Notes: generated by a model not told the origin, from the letters alone. Shown: positions 25,525-34,281, counted from the stretch's first letter. The stretch is 64,000 nucleotides of DNA from CAMTVQ01 sp947085255 (GCA_947085255.1 CAMTVQ010000002.1:1-64000), one strand, 5' to 3'. Numbers and translations are program-made.

Positions 25525-26178
25525 ATGAAAGTAAAAATTTGTGGAATGAAGGATACAGAAAATATCCGTGCCATAGCTGCATTAAAGCCCGATTATATGG
25601 GTTTTATCTTCTATTCAACATCTCCACGTTTTGCAGATTTAGCTACCGTACAAGCATTAATCCCCGAGTTAATAAATAATGGAATAACGCCAGTTGCGGT
25701 GATGGTAAATGAAGAAATAGAAACCGTAAAAGCACTTATACAAACTGGTTTTACAGCAGTGCAGCTACATGGGCAAGAATCTGTGGCGTATTGCCAACAA
25801 TTAGTTGATTTTAGGGCAACACACCATTTACCCGTTGAGATTATTAAAGTATTTGGGGTAGATTCGGAATTTGATTTTGAACAAACAAGTGCCTATACAG
25901 CCGTGTGCGATTATTTTTTATTCGACACAAAAAGTCCAAAACATGGCGGTACGGGGCAAAAGTTTGATTGGAATATCCTTTCTCGTTACCAACAACAAAA
26001 GCCTTACTTTTTAAGTGGAGGAATTGGATTGGAGGAAATAGAAAATGGGAAATGGGAAATGGGAAATGGAGAATGGATGTATGGGTTAGATTTAAACAGT
26101 AAATTAGAGTTAGCCCCAGGAATAAAGGATGTAGAGTTGGTAAAGCAGTCTATCGTCTTAATTAAAGGTTACGAATAA
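25525..26178 (+). CDS. trpF: Phosphoribosylanthranilate isomerase
   Basis: Amadori isomerisation of PRA to CdRP; TIM-barrel of 217 residues. Catalytic Cys is in KICGMKD (residue 4-5) and catalytic Asp in LFDTKSPKHGGTGQKFDW (about 132-150); phosphate-binding FLSGGIGLE is at about 163-171. The loop after that motif (about 173-184, ENGKWEMGNGEW) is encoded by five tandem 7-bp units of GGAAATG type (26041-26075), and the last three codons plus stop (GYE) overlap the start of the GGTTACGAATAAC repeat tract. Confidence 0.93.
   Translation: MKVKICGMKDTENIRAIAALKPDYMGFIFYSTSPRFADLATVQALIPELINNGITPVAVMVNEEIETVKALIQTGFTAVQLHGQESVAYCQQLVDFRATHHLPVEIIKVFGVDSEFDFEQTSAYTAVCDYFLFDTKSPKHGGTGQKFDWNILSRYQQQKPYFLSGGIGLEEIENGKWEMGNGEWMYGLDLNSKLELAPGIKDVELVKQSIVLIKGYE
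26041..26075 (+). repeat. Five GGAAATG-type heptads inside trpF
   Basis: Units GAAAATG, GGAAATG, GGAAATG, GGAAATG, GAGAATG are contiguous and in the coding sequence. Thirty-five bp is not a multiple of three, so unit gain or loss would break the frame. Confidence 0.85.
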
Positions 26179-26210
26179 CGAATGGTTACGAATTTACTAA
26201 TCAACAAATG
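26167..26210. repeat. GGTTACG-type heptad tract between trpF and trpB
   Basis: GGTTACG, AATAACG, AATGGTT, ACGAATT, TACTAAT in 7-bp register. The first 31 bases match 29 of 31 bases of the tract at 13547, more than 12 kb away. Confidence 0.8.
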
Positions 26211-26218
26211 AACAAAAA

Positions 26219-27397
26219 ATGTATCAAGTAAACGAACAAGGCTATTATGGTGATTTTGGAGGGGCATACATTCCCGAAATGCTGTATCCCAACATCGAAG
26301 AATTACGCAATACCTACCTAAAATTTATTCAAGAAGCTTCATTTCAAGAAGAAATGAATCAGTTACTGAAAGATTATGTAGGCAGACCAAGCCCTTTGTA
26401 TCACGCAAAACGTTTATCCGAACGCTTTGGAGCTACCATTTACCTCAAACGCGAGGATTTAAACCATACTGGCGCACACAAAATAAACAACACCATTGGT
26501 CAGATTTTACTGGCAGAAAAATTGGGTAAAAAACGCATTATTGCCGAAACAGGTGCTGGTCAACATGGCGTAGCTACAGCCACAGTATGTGCATTGCGCG
26601 GCTTAGAATGCATTGTTTACATGGGCGAAGTAGATATAAAACGCCAAGCGCCTAATGTGGCCCGCATGAAAATGATGGGGGCAACCGTAGTGCCTGCCAT
26701 GTCGGGTAGCAAGACCCTTAAAGATGCTACCAACGAGGCCATGCGCGATTGGATAAACAATCCAGTAGATACGTATTACATTATTGGTTCGGTGGTTGGT
26801 CCGCACCCCTACCCCGATATGGTAGCACGGTTTCAGTCCATCATTTCGAAAGAAATTAAGGAGCAACTAGAACAACAAACTGGCAATACCTTGCCAAATT
26901 ATGTATTGGCATGTGTAGGGGGCGGCAGCAATGCAGCAGGTGCTTTTTACCATTTTTTGGATGACGAAAAAGTGAAATTAGTAGCCATTGAAGCCGCCGG
27001 AAAAGGTGTGCATTCGGGCCATTCGGCAGCTACTACCATTTTGGGCAAAGAAGGTATTTTACACGGCAGCAAAACCATTTTAATGCAAACAGATGATGGA
27101 CAAGTAATTGAGCCTTACTCTATTTCGGCAGGATTAGATTACCCAGGTATTGGGCCACAACATGCGCATTTGCATAAAGTAAACCGCGCCGAATATGTAG
27201 CCATTACCGACGATGAGGCTATGAAAGCCGGACTATTATTATCGCAATTAGAAGGCATTATTCCGGCTATAGAAACGGCACATGCGCTGGCACAATTAGA
27301 GAAAATGACCTTCAAAAAAGAGGACGTAGTGGTTATCTGCCTATCTGGACGTGGAGATAAAGATTTACAGACGTATATAGATTATTTTAAATTATAA
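26219..27397 (+). CDS. trpB: Tryptophan synthase beta chain
   Basis: PLP enzyme that condenses indole with serine to give tryptophan; 392 residues. PLP lysine in NHTGAHKINNTIGQ (about 82-95), gating segment ETGAGQHGVATATV (about 107-120) and phosphate-binding GGGSNAAG (about 230-237) are all intact, with ISAGLDYPGIGPQHAHL in the C-terminal half. The N-terminus GYYGDFGGAYIPEML is typical. Forms the alpha2beta2 complex with TrpA, encoded 129 bp downstream after a palindromic element and a heptad tract. Confidence 0.97.
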   Translation: MYQVNEQGYYGDFGGAYIPEMLYPNIEELRNTYLKFIQEASFQEEMNQLLKDYVGRPSPLYHAKRLSERFGATIYLKREDLNHTGAHKINNTIGQILLAEKLGKKRIIAETGAGQHGVATATVCALRGLECIVYMGEVDIKRQAPNVARMKMMGATVVPAMSGSKTLKDATNEAMRDWINNPVDTYYIIGSVVGPHPYPDMVARFQSIISKEIKEQLEQQTGNTLPNYVLACVGGGSNAAGAFYHFLDDEKVKLVAIEAAGKGVHSGHSAATTILGKEGILHGSKTILMQTDDGQVIEPYSISAGLDYPGIGPQHAHLHKVNRAEYVAITDDEAMKAGLLLSQLEGIIPAIETAHALAQLEKMTFKKEDVVVICLSGRGDKDLQTYIDYFKL

Positions 27398-27398
27398 C

Positions 27399-27466
27399 CT
27401 GTCATTCTGAGCATAGCGAAGAATCTCCGTTTATCAAGAGATGCTTCACTTCGTTCAGCATGACAG
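27399..27466. repeat. Palindromic intergenic element between trpB and trpA
   Basis: Arms CTGTCATTCTGAGC... (27399-27427) and ...TTCAGCATGACAG (27438-27466) match at 23 of 29 positions. It shares the TGTCAT/ATGACA ends with the element at 25439 but has a different interior (GAGCATAGCGAAGAATCTC). Confidence 0.85.
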
Positions 27467-27490
27467 CAAAAAACAAATAGAAGCCTTACA

Positions 27491-27525
27491 GGCAACTGAA
27501 AACCGACAACTGGAAACTGATAATA
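27491..27525. repeat. GGCAACT-type heptad tract directly before trpA
   Basis: Five 7-bp units: GGCAACT, GAAAACC, GACAACT, GGAAACT, GATAATA, ending one base before the trpA ATG. The same unit type is found inside rfbB at 53814-53841. Confidence 0.8.
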
Positions 27526-27526
27526 C

Positions 27527-28291
27527 ATGAATAGACTTACCCAACTTTTCGAACACAAGAAACAACATATACTTTCTGTTTTTTACACGGCTGGATACCC
27601 TCATTTAACAGATACCATTTCTATAGCAAAAGCACTACAAGATGCCGGAGCAGATATGCTTGAAATAGGATTTCCTTTTTCAGACCCAATGGCTGATGGA
27701 CCTGTAATACAACGCAGTAGCGAGGTAGCCTTAGAAAACGGCATGAGTATAAAAGTACTGTTTGAGCAACTAAAAGTATTACGCAAGGAAGTAACTGTTC
27801 CGATACTGTTGATGGGTTATTTTAATCCAGTAGTGCAATACGGCGTAGAACAATTTTGTGCAGATGCAGCGGCTGTGGGGATTGATGGGGTAATTATTCC
27901 AGATTTACCCATGTTGGAGTATGAAACACTGTACCAATCTGTATTTGAAAAGCACAAACTCAGTAATGTATTTTTGGTAACACCCCAAAGCAGCGAAGAA
28001 CGAATCCGTAAAATAGATAGCCTAACCAAAGGATTTATTTATGTACTCTCCTCTTCATCCATTACCGGCAGAAAAATAGAGCAAGATGCGGGCATCGAAA
28101 GCTATTTTCAACATATAAAAAACATGAATTTGAAGAACCCTTTTTTAATAGGATTTGGGATTAGTGATAAAGCTACCTTTAACACTGCTTGTAAATATGC
28201 TGCCGGTGCTATTGTAGGAAGCGCTTTTGTAAAGCACCTTACCGAGCGCGGAACTACTACTATTGATTCTTTTGTAAAGGAGATTGTGTAG
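27527..28291 (+). CDS. trpA: Tryptophan synthase alpha chain
   Basis: Releases indole from indole-3-glycerol phosphate. TIM-barrel of 254 residues with catalytic Glu in MLEIGFPFSDPMADGPVIQ (about 45-62) including the Asp loop, PILLMGYFNPVVQYG (about 88-102), GVIIPDLP (about 122) and phosphate-binding GFGISDKATF (about 208-217). Last gene of the trp operon; no clear terminator follows in the 48 bp before the next gene. Confidence 0.96.
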   Translation: MNRLTQLFEHKKQHILSVFYTAGYPHLTDTISIAKALQDAGADMLEIGFPFSDPMADGPVIQRSSEVALENGMSIKVLFEQLKVLRKEVTVPILLMGYFNPVVQYGVEQFCADAAAVGIDGVIIPDLPMLEYETLYQSVFEKHKLSNVFLVTPQSSEERIRKIDSLTKGFIYVLSSSSITGRKIEQDAGIESYFQHIKNMNLKNPFLIGFGISDKATFNTACKYAAGAIVGSAFVKHLTERGTTTIDSFVKEIV

Positions 28292-28339
28292 ATATTGCCT
28301 GAATTAACTAAAGAATAACCACAGGAATAAAATTGCAGT

Positions 28340-29533
28340 ATGAACAAATACATCCTCACTATTCTAATAATCATAATTGAGAGAAGTATTAGTACTGGGC
28401 AACCAATAATGTCATTCAACAGAGACAGTATTATAGCAGAATTTAAGAATTTTTCAGTTGTAGCAATGGGAGAAGCTACTCATGGGGCTGAGGAATTTAC
28501 ATCTCTTAAATGTGACCTAATCAAAAGAATAGTTACACAAAAGCTTTCAACTACCCTTTTTATTGAGGCACCATTTTTCGGGGGAAAGGTTGCAAATGAG
28601 TTTATTTATGGAAATACTATTCCGATAGATTCGGTAGTGAACTCACTACAATTTTGGACCATGAAAACAACCTCATTCATCGAATTAATCACTTGGCTAA
28701 AATCATATAATGCTACTGTTCCGCTAAATCAGAAAGTAACTATTATTGGTATGGATTATCAATCTTCTAATATCAATAAGTGCTCATCGTTATTATTAGC
28801 AAAGTGCAATAGAGACTTATCAAATTCAAGTACTATTTTATTGAGAACCTTAGCTAATACTAATCTATTTACAAATAAAGACAGTATAGCATCTTGGCTA
28901 TTTCAACTTTACTCTTTACAATCGACAATAGAAATTAGCCATCAAGAGTTGTTACCTTATTACAAAGCGCTTAGTAATGCACTTTATTTAAGTTCAAAAA
29001 CATCAATTAATTATTCTAATACAAGAGATAGTTTGATGGCGTCCGTTGTTATTAAAAATTACACAGCAGAAGCAAGTGGCACATTATTGATTTGGGCACA
29101 TAACAACCATATCAGTAAGGCAAAAAGAGGCCTGTATAAACCGCTTGGTTATTGGCTTACTGAAAAGTTTGATAAAAAATACATGGCTATGGGTACTGCT
29201 TTTAATGAGGGGGAAGTGTTAGGCTATAAAGCAGCATCTACTATTTTTGGAGTTTTAATTAGGGCTATGTTTAAGCCAAAAAAGCTGTATACATTTACCA
29301 CATGTAAAATAAGTAGTGCACCCAAAAAGACATTTACCTATACATTAGCAAAAACGGGAATAGATACTGCTTTCCTTTATAACCAACAACTAAAAGCGTA
29401 TACCTATTATTATTGTTTTGGTTCTGTCTATTTTCGAAAACACAAGGCGATTCAGGCAATTAATCCATCGCAAGAATTTGATACTATTCTTTTTGTTAGA
29501 CGAGTAAGCCCTCTGGTTCTTTATACAAAATAG
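28340..29533 (+). CDS. Erythromycin esterase family protein
   Basis: Member of the EreA/EreB-like hydrolase family, 397 residues. Family residues are present: VVAMGEATHGAEEF (Glu and His near residue 45-50), IEAPFFGG (about 75), VTIIGMDYQ (about 135) and LIWAHNNHISK (about 252-262), carrying the second His pair. The N-terminus is hydrophobic (ILTILIIIIERSIS) and may be a signal anchor. Only some family members hydrolyse macrolide lactones; many are uncharacterised, so resistance should not be assumed. It follows trpA by 48 bp on the same strand, but its A/T-richer codon use suggests a separate origin. Confidence 0.85.
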   Translation: MNKYILTILIIIIERSISTGQPIMSFNRDSIIAEFKNFSVVAMGEATHGAEEFTSLKCDLIKRIVTQKLSTTLFIEAPFFGGKVANEFIYGNTIPIDSVVNSLQFWTMKTTSFIELITWLKSYNATVPLNQKVTIIGMDYQSSNINKCSSLLLAKCNRDLSNSSTILLRTLANTNLFTNKDSIASWLFQLYSLQSTIEISHQELLPYYKALSNALYLSSKTSINYSNTRDSLMASVVIKNYTAEASGTLLIWAHNNHISKAKRGLYKPLGYWLTEKFDKKYMAMGTAFNEGEVLGYKAASTIFGVLIRAMFKPKKLYTFTTCKISSAPKKTFTYTLAKTGIDTAFLYNQQLKAYTYYYCFGSVYFRKHKAIQAINPSQEFDTILFVRRVSPLVLYTK

Positions 29534-29543
29534 GCATTGATAC

Positions 29544-30323
29544 TTACAACACCCGTTTAATAATACGCAGGTTGTGTGAGTATTTCTTCGTTTCGGTATT
29601 AAAAATACCATTATGGTCTAACTTATCAATGCGTACACAGCCCGAAGCATGTATTATTTTATGATGATTGAGTGCAATACCTACATGAATAATTTTACCT
29701 TCTTCATTATCAAAAAATACCAAATCCCCTTCCTTAACTTCCTCTATAAAATTAACCAATACGCCTTGCTCTGCTTGTTGCCAAGCATCACGCTTTAGTT
29801 TTTTACCTAAAATTTTAAATACAACTTGCGTAAACCCCGAACAATCGATACCCAATGGCGATCTTCCACCCCATTGATACGGTGCATTTAAAAACGAGAG
29901 TGCAATACTTTCTAATTTATCGGTTAAGGCTACCGAACCAGCAACAACTGTTTTACCAAAAAAGTAGTATGGGTTATTTTCCCAACCAAAAGCCGTACCG
30001 TCAAACGCTGGCAAAGTACTCCCTATTGGTAATTGTATTGGTTGCTTAGCTGTATTTTGCGCCTTATTGAGCACATCCAACGCTACATATTGATGCACTG
30101 TAGTTAATTGCTCAGCCACCGACTCATTGATTGACTGATATTGCTTACTATCTATCCAACCTTCATAGCCATCAAAATTGCAACGCACATGCGTCCATTT
30201 TGGTGTTACTTCTATAATGGTTACCGCCTCTCCAAAAAGCAATTGACTTATTTGCTCGCTTTTATCAAATGCCTCGGCACGTATAGGAACTACTGGAAGA
30301 TGACAAATTCCGAAATCGGGCAT
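29544..30323 (-). CDS. NlpC/P60 (C40) peptidase with SH3-type domain
   Basis: Cell-wall peptidase of 259 residues that cuts peptide stems of murein. The N-terminal half carries SH3-like repeats (LLFGEAVTIIEVTPKWTHVRC, about 28-48). The C-terminal NlpC/P60 domain has the catalytic Cys in GIDCSGFTQVVFK (about 159-171), with His in GKIIHVGIAL (about 213) and IIHASG (about 229). No signal peptide is evident at the chosen start, as in YkfC-like relatives that act on muropeptides in the cytoplasm. It lies 8 bp downstream of the small exported protein gene on the same strand. Confidence 0.9.
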   Translation of the reverse strand: MPDFGICHLPVVPIRAEAFDKSEQISQLLFGEAVTIIEVTPKWTHVRCNFDGYEGWIDSKQYQSINESVAEQLTTVHQYVALDVLNKAQNTAKQPIQLPIGSTLPAFDGTAFGWENNPYYFFGKTVVAGSVALTDKLESIALSFLNAPYQWGGRSPLGIDCSGFTQVVFKILGKKLKRDAWQQAEQGVLVNFIEEVKEGDLVFFDNEEGKIIHVGIALNHHKIIHASGCVRIDKLDHNGIFNTETKKYSHNLRIIKRVL

Positions 30324-30331
30324 ACTGAAAA

Positions 30332-30844
30332 TTATCTGCGTGTTTGCGCGTTAAATCCTACTAATAAACTGGTTCTAAATCCATCTTTTGATGGAACAAC
30401 TGCAAAATTTATTGGGAAATTAAGTGCTCCATTACGAATAGTAAATCCAGCAGCAAATACAAATGCCGCTCCACCTAACGAAACGTTAGGACCAAAGCCA
30501 AATTCTAATCCATCCTTACTCCTAATTCCAATTAGCAGATTCGCACTAGGTAAAAAGACATTTTGTTCCAATCCGCCTATTAATATAACTCCCTCAATTA
30601 AACCTGCTGTACCATTTGGGGTTGCAAAATAATTGGTCTCAAATTGCCAACCAAACTGTGTAATCAGCGGTTCTACATCTAAGTCTTTTTTTAGTTTGTC
30701 TGCTAATTCTCCAGGTGCTACATACGTAAACCCAACACGTGGACCATCTAAGTGTATGGGTTCTACAGGATTAGTTTCTTGCGCAAGGGCTACACTACTT
30801 AAAAGAGAAAATCCCAAGATTAAAAACGCGTTTACTTTTTTCAT
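30332..30844 (-). CDS. Exported hypothetical protein
   Basis: Not recognised beyond being exported: 170 residues with a clear signal peptide (MKKVNAFLILGFSLLSSVALAQ). The mature part is rich in alternating Gly/hydrophobic strands (LIEGVILIGGLEQN, LEFGFGPNVSLGGAAFVFAAGF), suggesting a small beta-barrel or outer-membrane-associated protein. It is separated from the ferredoxin gene by a terminator and followed by the NlpC peptidase gene. Confidence 0.75.
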   Translation of the reverse strand: MKKVNAFLILGFSLLSSVALAQETNPVEPIHLDGPRVGFTYVAPGELADKLKKDLDVEPLITQFGWQFETNYFATPNGTAGLIEGVILIGGLEQNVFLPSANLLIGIRSKDGLEFGFGPNVSLGGAAFVFAAGFTIRNGALNFPINFAVVPSKDGFRTSLLVGFNAQTRR

Positions 30845-30888
30845 TTGATATTAGAGTTAGATATACATTAGATAATCGTGAAGTAACA

Positions 30889-30922
30889 AAAAAGGGAACA
30901 CTTATACAAGTATTCCCTTTTT
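30889..30922 (-). terminator. Intrinsic terminator after the ferredoxin gene
   Basis: AAAAAGGGAA (30889-30898) pairs with TTCCCTTTTT (30913-30922), with an inner ACTT/AAGT extension and ATAC loop. It lies 18 bp beyond the ferredoxin stop; the minus-strand transcript ends in a T-rich run. Confidence 0.75.
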
Positions 30923-30939
30923 ATAAAATGGAGCGATTT

Positions 30940-31293
30940 TTATGCTTCCACGTGCAGCCATGCTTTTTTAGCAAGTAAGGCTTCTTCGCTTTCTACGTGT
31001 AATTCGTCGGCTATACAGCAATCTACTGGGCACACAGCAGCACATTGTGGCTCATCATGAAAGCCTTTGCACTCGGTACATTTATCAGATACTATATAAT
31101 ATACCTCATCAGATACTGCAGCATGCGCCTCCTCGGCATTTATACTGGTTCCATCAGCAAACTCAATCATCCCCTTCAAGCCCGTTCCTTCCGAAAATTT
31201 CCACGCTGCTGCTGCATCATAAATTGCATTATTCGGACATTCTGGTTCGCAAGCTCCACAATTAATACATTCGTCTGTTATTTTTATTGCCAT
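30940..31293 (-). CDS. 4Fe-4S dicluster ferredoxin
   Basis: Electron carrier of 117 residues. The first cluster motif is CINCGACEPECPNNAIY (residues 9-25). The second, CTECKGFHDEPQCAAVCPVDCC (about 70-91), has the longer spacing seen in 2[4Fe-4S] ferredoxins of the Allochromatium type, and an acidic insert lies between the motifs. It is divergent from the acyl-CoA reductase gene, an arrangement that recurs in Bacteroidota and may link the two functionally (inference). Confidence 0.93.
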   Translation of the reverse strand: MAIKITDECINCGACEPECPNNAIYDAAAAWKFSEGTGLKGMIEFADGTSINAEEAHAAVSDEVYYIVSDKCTECKGFHDEPQCAAVCPVDCCIADELHVESEEALLAKKAWLHVEA

Positions 31294-31301
31294 TTCTTTT
31301 A

Positions 31302-31331
31302 TTAAATGCTCAATGCTAAAGATTAATTTTG
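31302..31331 (+). promoter_or_regulatory. Possible promoter for the acyl-CoA reductase gene
   Basis: TTA (31302-31304), 19-base spacer, TAATTTTG (31324-31331); the -7 element fits the Bacteroidota consensus and the -33 element has one mismatch. A TACTTTTG -7-like site for the divergent ferredoxin gene overlaps nearby at 31335-31342 on the minus strand, but without a good -33 partner. Confidence 0.4.
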
Positions 31332-31370
31332 CTGCAAAAGTACATAAAAAATTTATTTGTTAATTGTTAA

Positions 31371-32369
31371 ATGACAACACAGCAACGCATCCTCTCTTTA
31401 GTACAATTAGGACAGTTCTTAAATACCAACGATACAAGCATTGATAATGTTTTAAAAACTATACAATATCAAAACGGTTGGTTTACTCCCGAACAAACTC
31501 GGTTTTGTTTACAGCAATGGGCAAGTGCTTTTACAGAGGAAAACCTTAGTACTTGGATAGAAAAATATACTGTTGCCGAAAAACGAAAAAAAATAGGTTT
31601 GGTATTAGCTGGTAACATTCCATTGGTAGGCTTACACGATGTATTATGTGTACTACTATCGGGGCATAGTGCCCATATAAAGCTTTCTTCGCAAGACCCT
31701 ACACTGCTTCCGTTCTTACTAAATAAGTTGATAGAAATAGCACCTGAATTTGGACAGCAAATTATTTTTACCGAAAGATTAAAAGACATTGATGCTGTTA
31801 TTGCCACAGGAAGCAACAATAGTGCACGTTATTTTGACTATTACTTTGGAAAATATCCACACATTATTCGTAAAAATCGCAATTCGGTAGCACTACTAAC
31901 AGGAAATGAAAGCGCAGAAGAATTGAGCGCATTGGGCGAAGATATTTTTAGATATTACGGTTTAGGTTGCCGTAATGTATCTAAGCTTTATGTACCTCGT
32001 AATTATGATTTTGTTCCCTTTTTTGAAGCAATAGAATCGTACAAAACAGTATTAGACAACCACAAATACAATAATAATTACGATTACAACCGCACCCTGC
32101 TTTTATTGAATAATACTACCCATTTAGACAATCGTTTTTTAATGGTAGTAGAAAACGAGGCACTTGCATCACCAATGGCTACTCTACACTTCGAGTATTA
32201 TGATTTTATATCGGAGGCAGAAGCAAAAATAGCAGCCGCACAAAACAACATTCAATGTACAGTAGGGCTATTACCTACCTATATTCCGTTTGGTAAAACA
32301 CAACAACCTGCCTTAACCGATTATGCAGATGGGATAGACACCCTGCATTTTTTAAGTACTTTACACTAA
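31371..32369 (+). CDS. Acyl-CoA reductase (LuxC-like)
   Basis: Protein of 332 residues related to LuxC acyl reductases, which reduce an activated fatty acyl group to aldehyde with NADPH. Visible features are GLVLAGNIPLVGLHDVLCVLL (about 76-96), HIKLSSQDPTLLPFL, AVIATGSNNSARYFDYYF (about 142-159) and the probable thioester Cys in YYGLGCRNVSKLYVP (about 200-214). It is shorter than marine luminescence LuxC. Physiological substrate unknown; it could supply aldehydes for lipid or wax-type products. Confidence 0.85.
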   Translation: MTTQQRILSLVQLGQFLNTNDTSIDNVLKTIQYQNGWFTPEQTRFCLQQWASAFTEENLSTWIEKYTVAEKRKKIGLVLAGNIPLVGLHDVLCVLLSGHSAHIKLSSQDPTLLPFLLNKLIEIAPEFGQQIIFTERLKDIDAVIATGSNNSARYFDYYFGKYPHIIRKNRNSVALLTGNESAEELSALGEDIFRYYGLGCRNVSKLYVPRNYDFVPFFEAIESYKTVLDNHKYNNNYDYNRTLLLLNNTTHLDNRFLMVVENEALASPMATLHFEYYDFISEAEAKIAAAQNNIQCTVGLLPTYIPFGKTQQPALTDYADGIDTLHFLSTLH

Positions 32370-32419
32370 AAAATAGGTGTAAATGAGTACGTTTACACTA
32401 CACTTTAAATTTACTACTG

Positions 32420-32782
32420 ATGAGTATTTTCGTAAAAATTGGTTTAATAATTATTGCATTAGAGCACTGTTACTTTTTATGGCTCGAAATGTTTGCATGG
32501 ACGACTCGGGCAAAAAGGGTATTTACCAGCTTAGCTCCACATTTATTTGAACCCACAAAAGCACTTGCTGCCAATCAAGGATTATATAATGGTTTTTTGG
32601 CTGCTGGCTTATTATGGGCAACACTTATTACCGATACCGAGTGGAGTAAAAATGTGGCTGCTTTCTTTTTAGCCTGCGTAATTACTGCTGGTATTTTTGG
32701 TGGCATAACTGCCTCCAAAAAAATATTTGTTGTTCAGGCGCTGCCGGCCTTAATTACAATGGTACTTTTGGTACTTTTATAA
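32420..32782 (+). CDS. DUF1304 domain-containing membrane protein
   Basis: Small integral membrane protein of 120 residues with four predicted transmembrane helices. The family signature is IALEHCYFLWLEMFAW near the N-terminus and NQGLYNGFLAAGLLW (about 54-68). Function unknown. Its stop overlaps the crtD-like start (TAATG), so it is translated with the carotenoid block; a carotenoid link is inference. Confidence 0.88.
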   Translation: MSIFVKIGLIIIALEHCYFLWLEMFAWTTRAKRVFTSLAPHLFEPTKALAANQGLYNGFLAAGLLWATLITDTEWSKNVAAFFLACVITAGIFGGITASKKIFVVQALPALITMVLLVLL

Positions 32783-34254
32783 TGCAAAAAGCAGTGATTA
32801 TTGGTTCGGGCATTGGTGGTTTGGCAACAGCTATTCGGTTGGCTGTAAAGGGCTATGAGGTAACTGTTTTTGAAGCAAACGACCACCCTGGAGGCAAACT
32901 ATCAGAAATCAATCTTGATGGATTTCGATTTGATGCCGGACCATCACTGTTTACCATGCCTCAATACATAGAAGAACTATTTAGTTTAGCTAAAAAAGAC
33001 ACTGCAACTTACTTTTCATACCATCAACTCAAAAAAAACTGTATCTACTTTTACGAAGATGGAACAACTATTACCGCATGGGCAGATGAGGATAAATTTA
33101 TTGCAGAAATCACTCAAAAAACTACTGAAAACAGCAGCAGTATTCGCAGGTTCTTAGCCAAAAGCAAAACTATTTATACAATTACCAATCCTGTATTTTT
33201 AGAAAAGTCTTTGCATAAAATTAGTACCTATTTGCATCCAAATACGTGGTTATCCATGTTTCGCTTGCCACAAATAGATAGTATGCGCAGTATGAATCGT
33301 GCCAACGAATCGTTTTTTAGCGATGCCCGTATGGTACAATTTTTTAACCGTTATGCTACTTACAATGGCTCAAATCCATATAAAGCTCCGGCTACACTCA
33401 ATGTAATTCCTCATTTAGAACATCATTTTGGTGCTTTCTTTCCAAAAGGTGGTATGTACAGCATTACCAAAGCACTCTACCAACTGGCATTAGATATAGG
33501 CGTATCGTTTCAATTCAATACCAAGGTAACCGAAATTGCATTGGATGAAACCTGCAAAAAAGTAACTGGAGTATATATTGGCACAACAAAAATACTTGCC
33601 GATGTGGTAGTAAGCAATATGGATATAGTGCCTACGTATCGTAAGCTATTACCCACCCAAAAGCACCCCGAAAAGTTACTAAACCAAGAACGTTCGAGCT
33701 CTGCACTCATATTTTACTGGGGCATACAAAAAGAATTTAAGCAATTAGATGTACACAATATCTTCTTTTCTGCCAATTACAAAACCGAATTTGAACATAT
33801 TTTTGACAAAAAAGACATTTACAACGACCCCACAGTCTATATAAACATTACCGCTAAAGAGTGTAAAACTGATGCCCCAAATGGTTGCGAAAATTGGTTT
33901 GTGATGATAAATGTACCCAACAACAGCGGGCAAAACTGGGATGACTTAATTAAAATAGCCCGCAATAACATTATCGAAAAGTTGAGTCGTTTGCTCAAAG
34001 AAGATATTTCTTCGTTAATTATTGCCGAACAAATACTCGACCCTCGTAGTATAGAAACAAATACATCGTCTTACTTAGGGGCACTGTATGGCAATAGTTC
34101 TAACAACACCTTTGCTGCATTTTTCCGTCATGCCAATTTCTCTGCCACTATTAAAAACCTGTATTTTTGTGGCGGAAGTGTGCACCCTGGAGGTGGAATT
34201 CCTTTAGCCTTATTATCGGGCAAAATAACTGCAGATTTGATTAAAAAAAGATAA
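32782..34254 (+). CDS. crtD: Phytoene desaturase-family carotenoid oxidoreductase, probably CrtD (C-3',4' desaturase)
   Basis: FAD enzyme of 490 residues. The dinucleotide-binding motif is AVIIGSGIGGLATAIRLAVKG (residues 4-24), then VFEANDHPGGKLSE, and the C-terminal carotenoid-oxidoreductase signature NLYFCGGSVHPGGGIPLALLSGK (about 458-480). A second family member (56735) is linked to crtB and is the likely lycopene-forming CrtI. This copy is followed by a CruF-type hydratase gene, which argues for the 1-hydroxycarotenoid 3,4-desaturase role. The assignment between CrtI and CrtD is from context, not from residues. Confidence 0.85.
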   Translation: MQKAVIIGSGIGGLATAIRLAVKGYEVTVFEANDHPGGKLSEINLDGFRFDAGPSLFTMPQYIEELFSLAKKDTATYFSYHQLKKNCIYFYEDGTTITAWADEDKFIAEITQKTTENSSSIRRFLAKSKTIYTITNPVFLEKSLHKISTYLHPNTWLSMFRLPQIDSMRSMNRANESFFSDARMVQFFNRYATYNGSNPYKAPATLNVIPHLEHHFGAFFPKGGMYSITKALYQLALDIGVSFQFNTKVTEIALDETCKKVTGVYIGTTKILADVVVSNMDIVPTYRKLLPTQKHPEKLLNQERSSSALIFYWGIQKEFKQLDVHNIFFSANYKTEFEHIFDKKDIYNDPTVYINITAKECKTDAPNGCENWFVMINVPNNSGQNWDDLIKIARNNIIEKLSRLLKEDISSLIIAEQILDPRSIETNTSSYLGALYGNSSNNTFAAFFRHANFSATIKNLYFCGGSVHPGGGIPLALLSGKITADLIKKR

Positions 34255-34281
34255 TACTGCCATATTTAGAAACTCCGTTAC

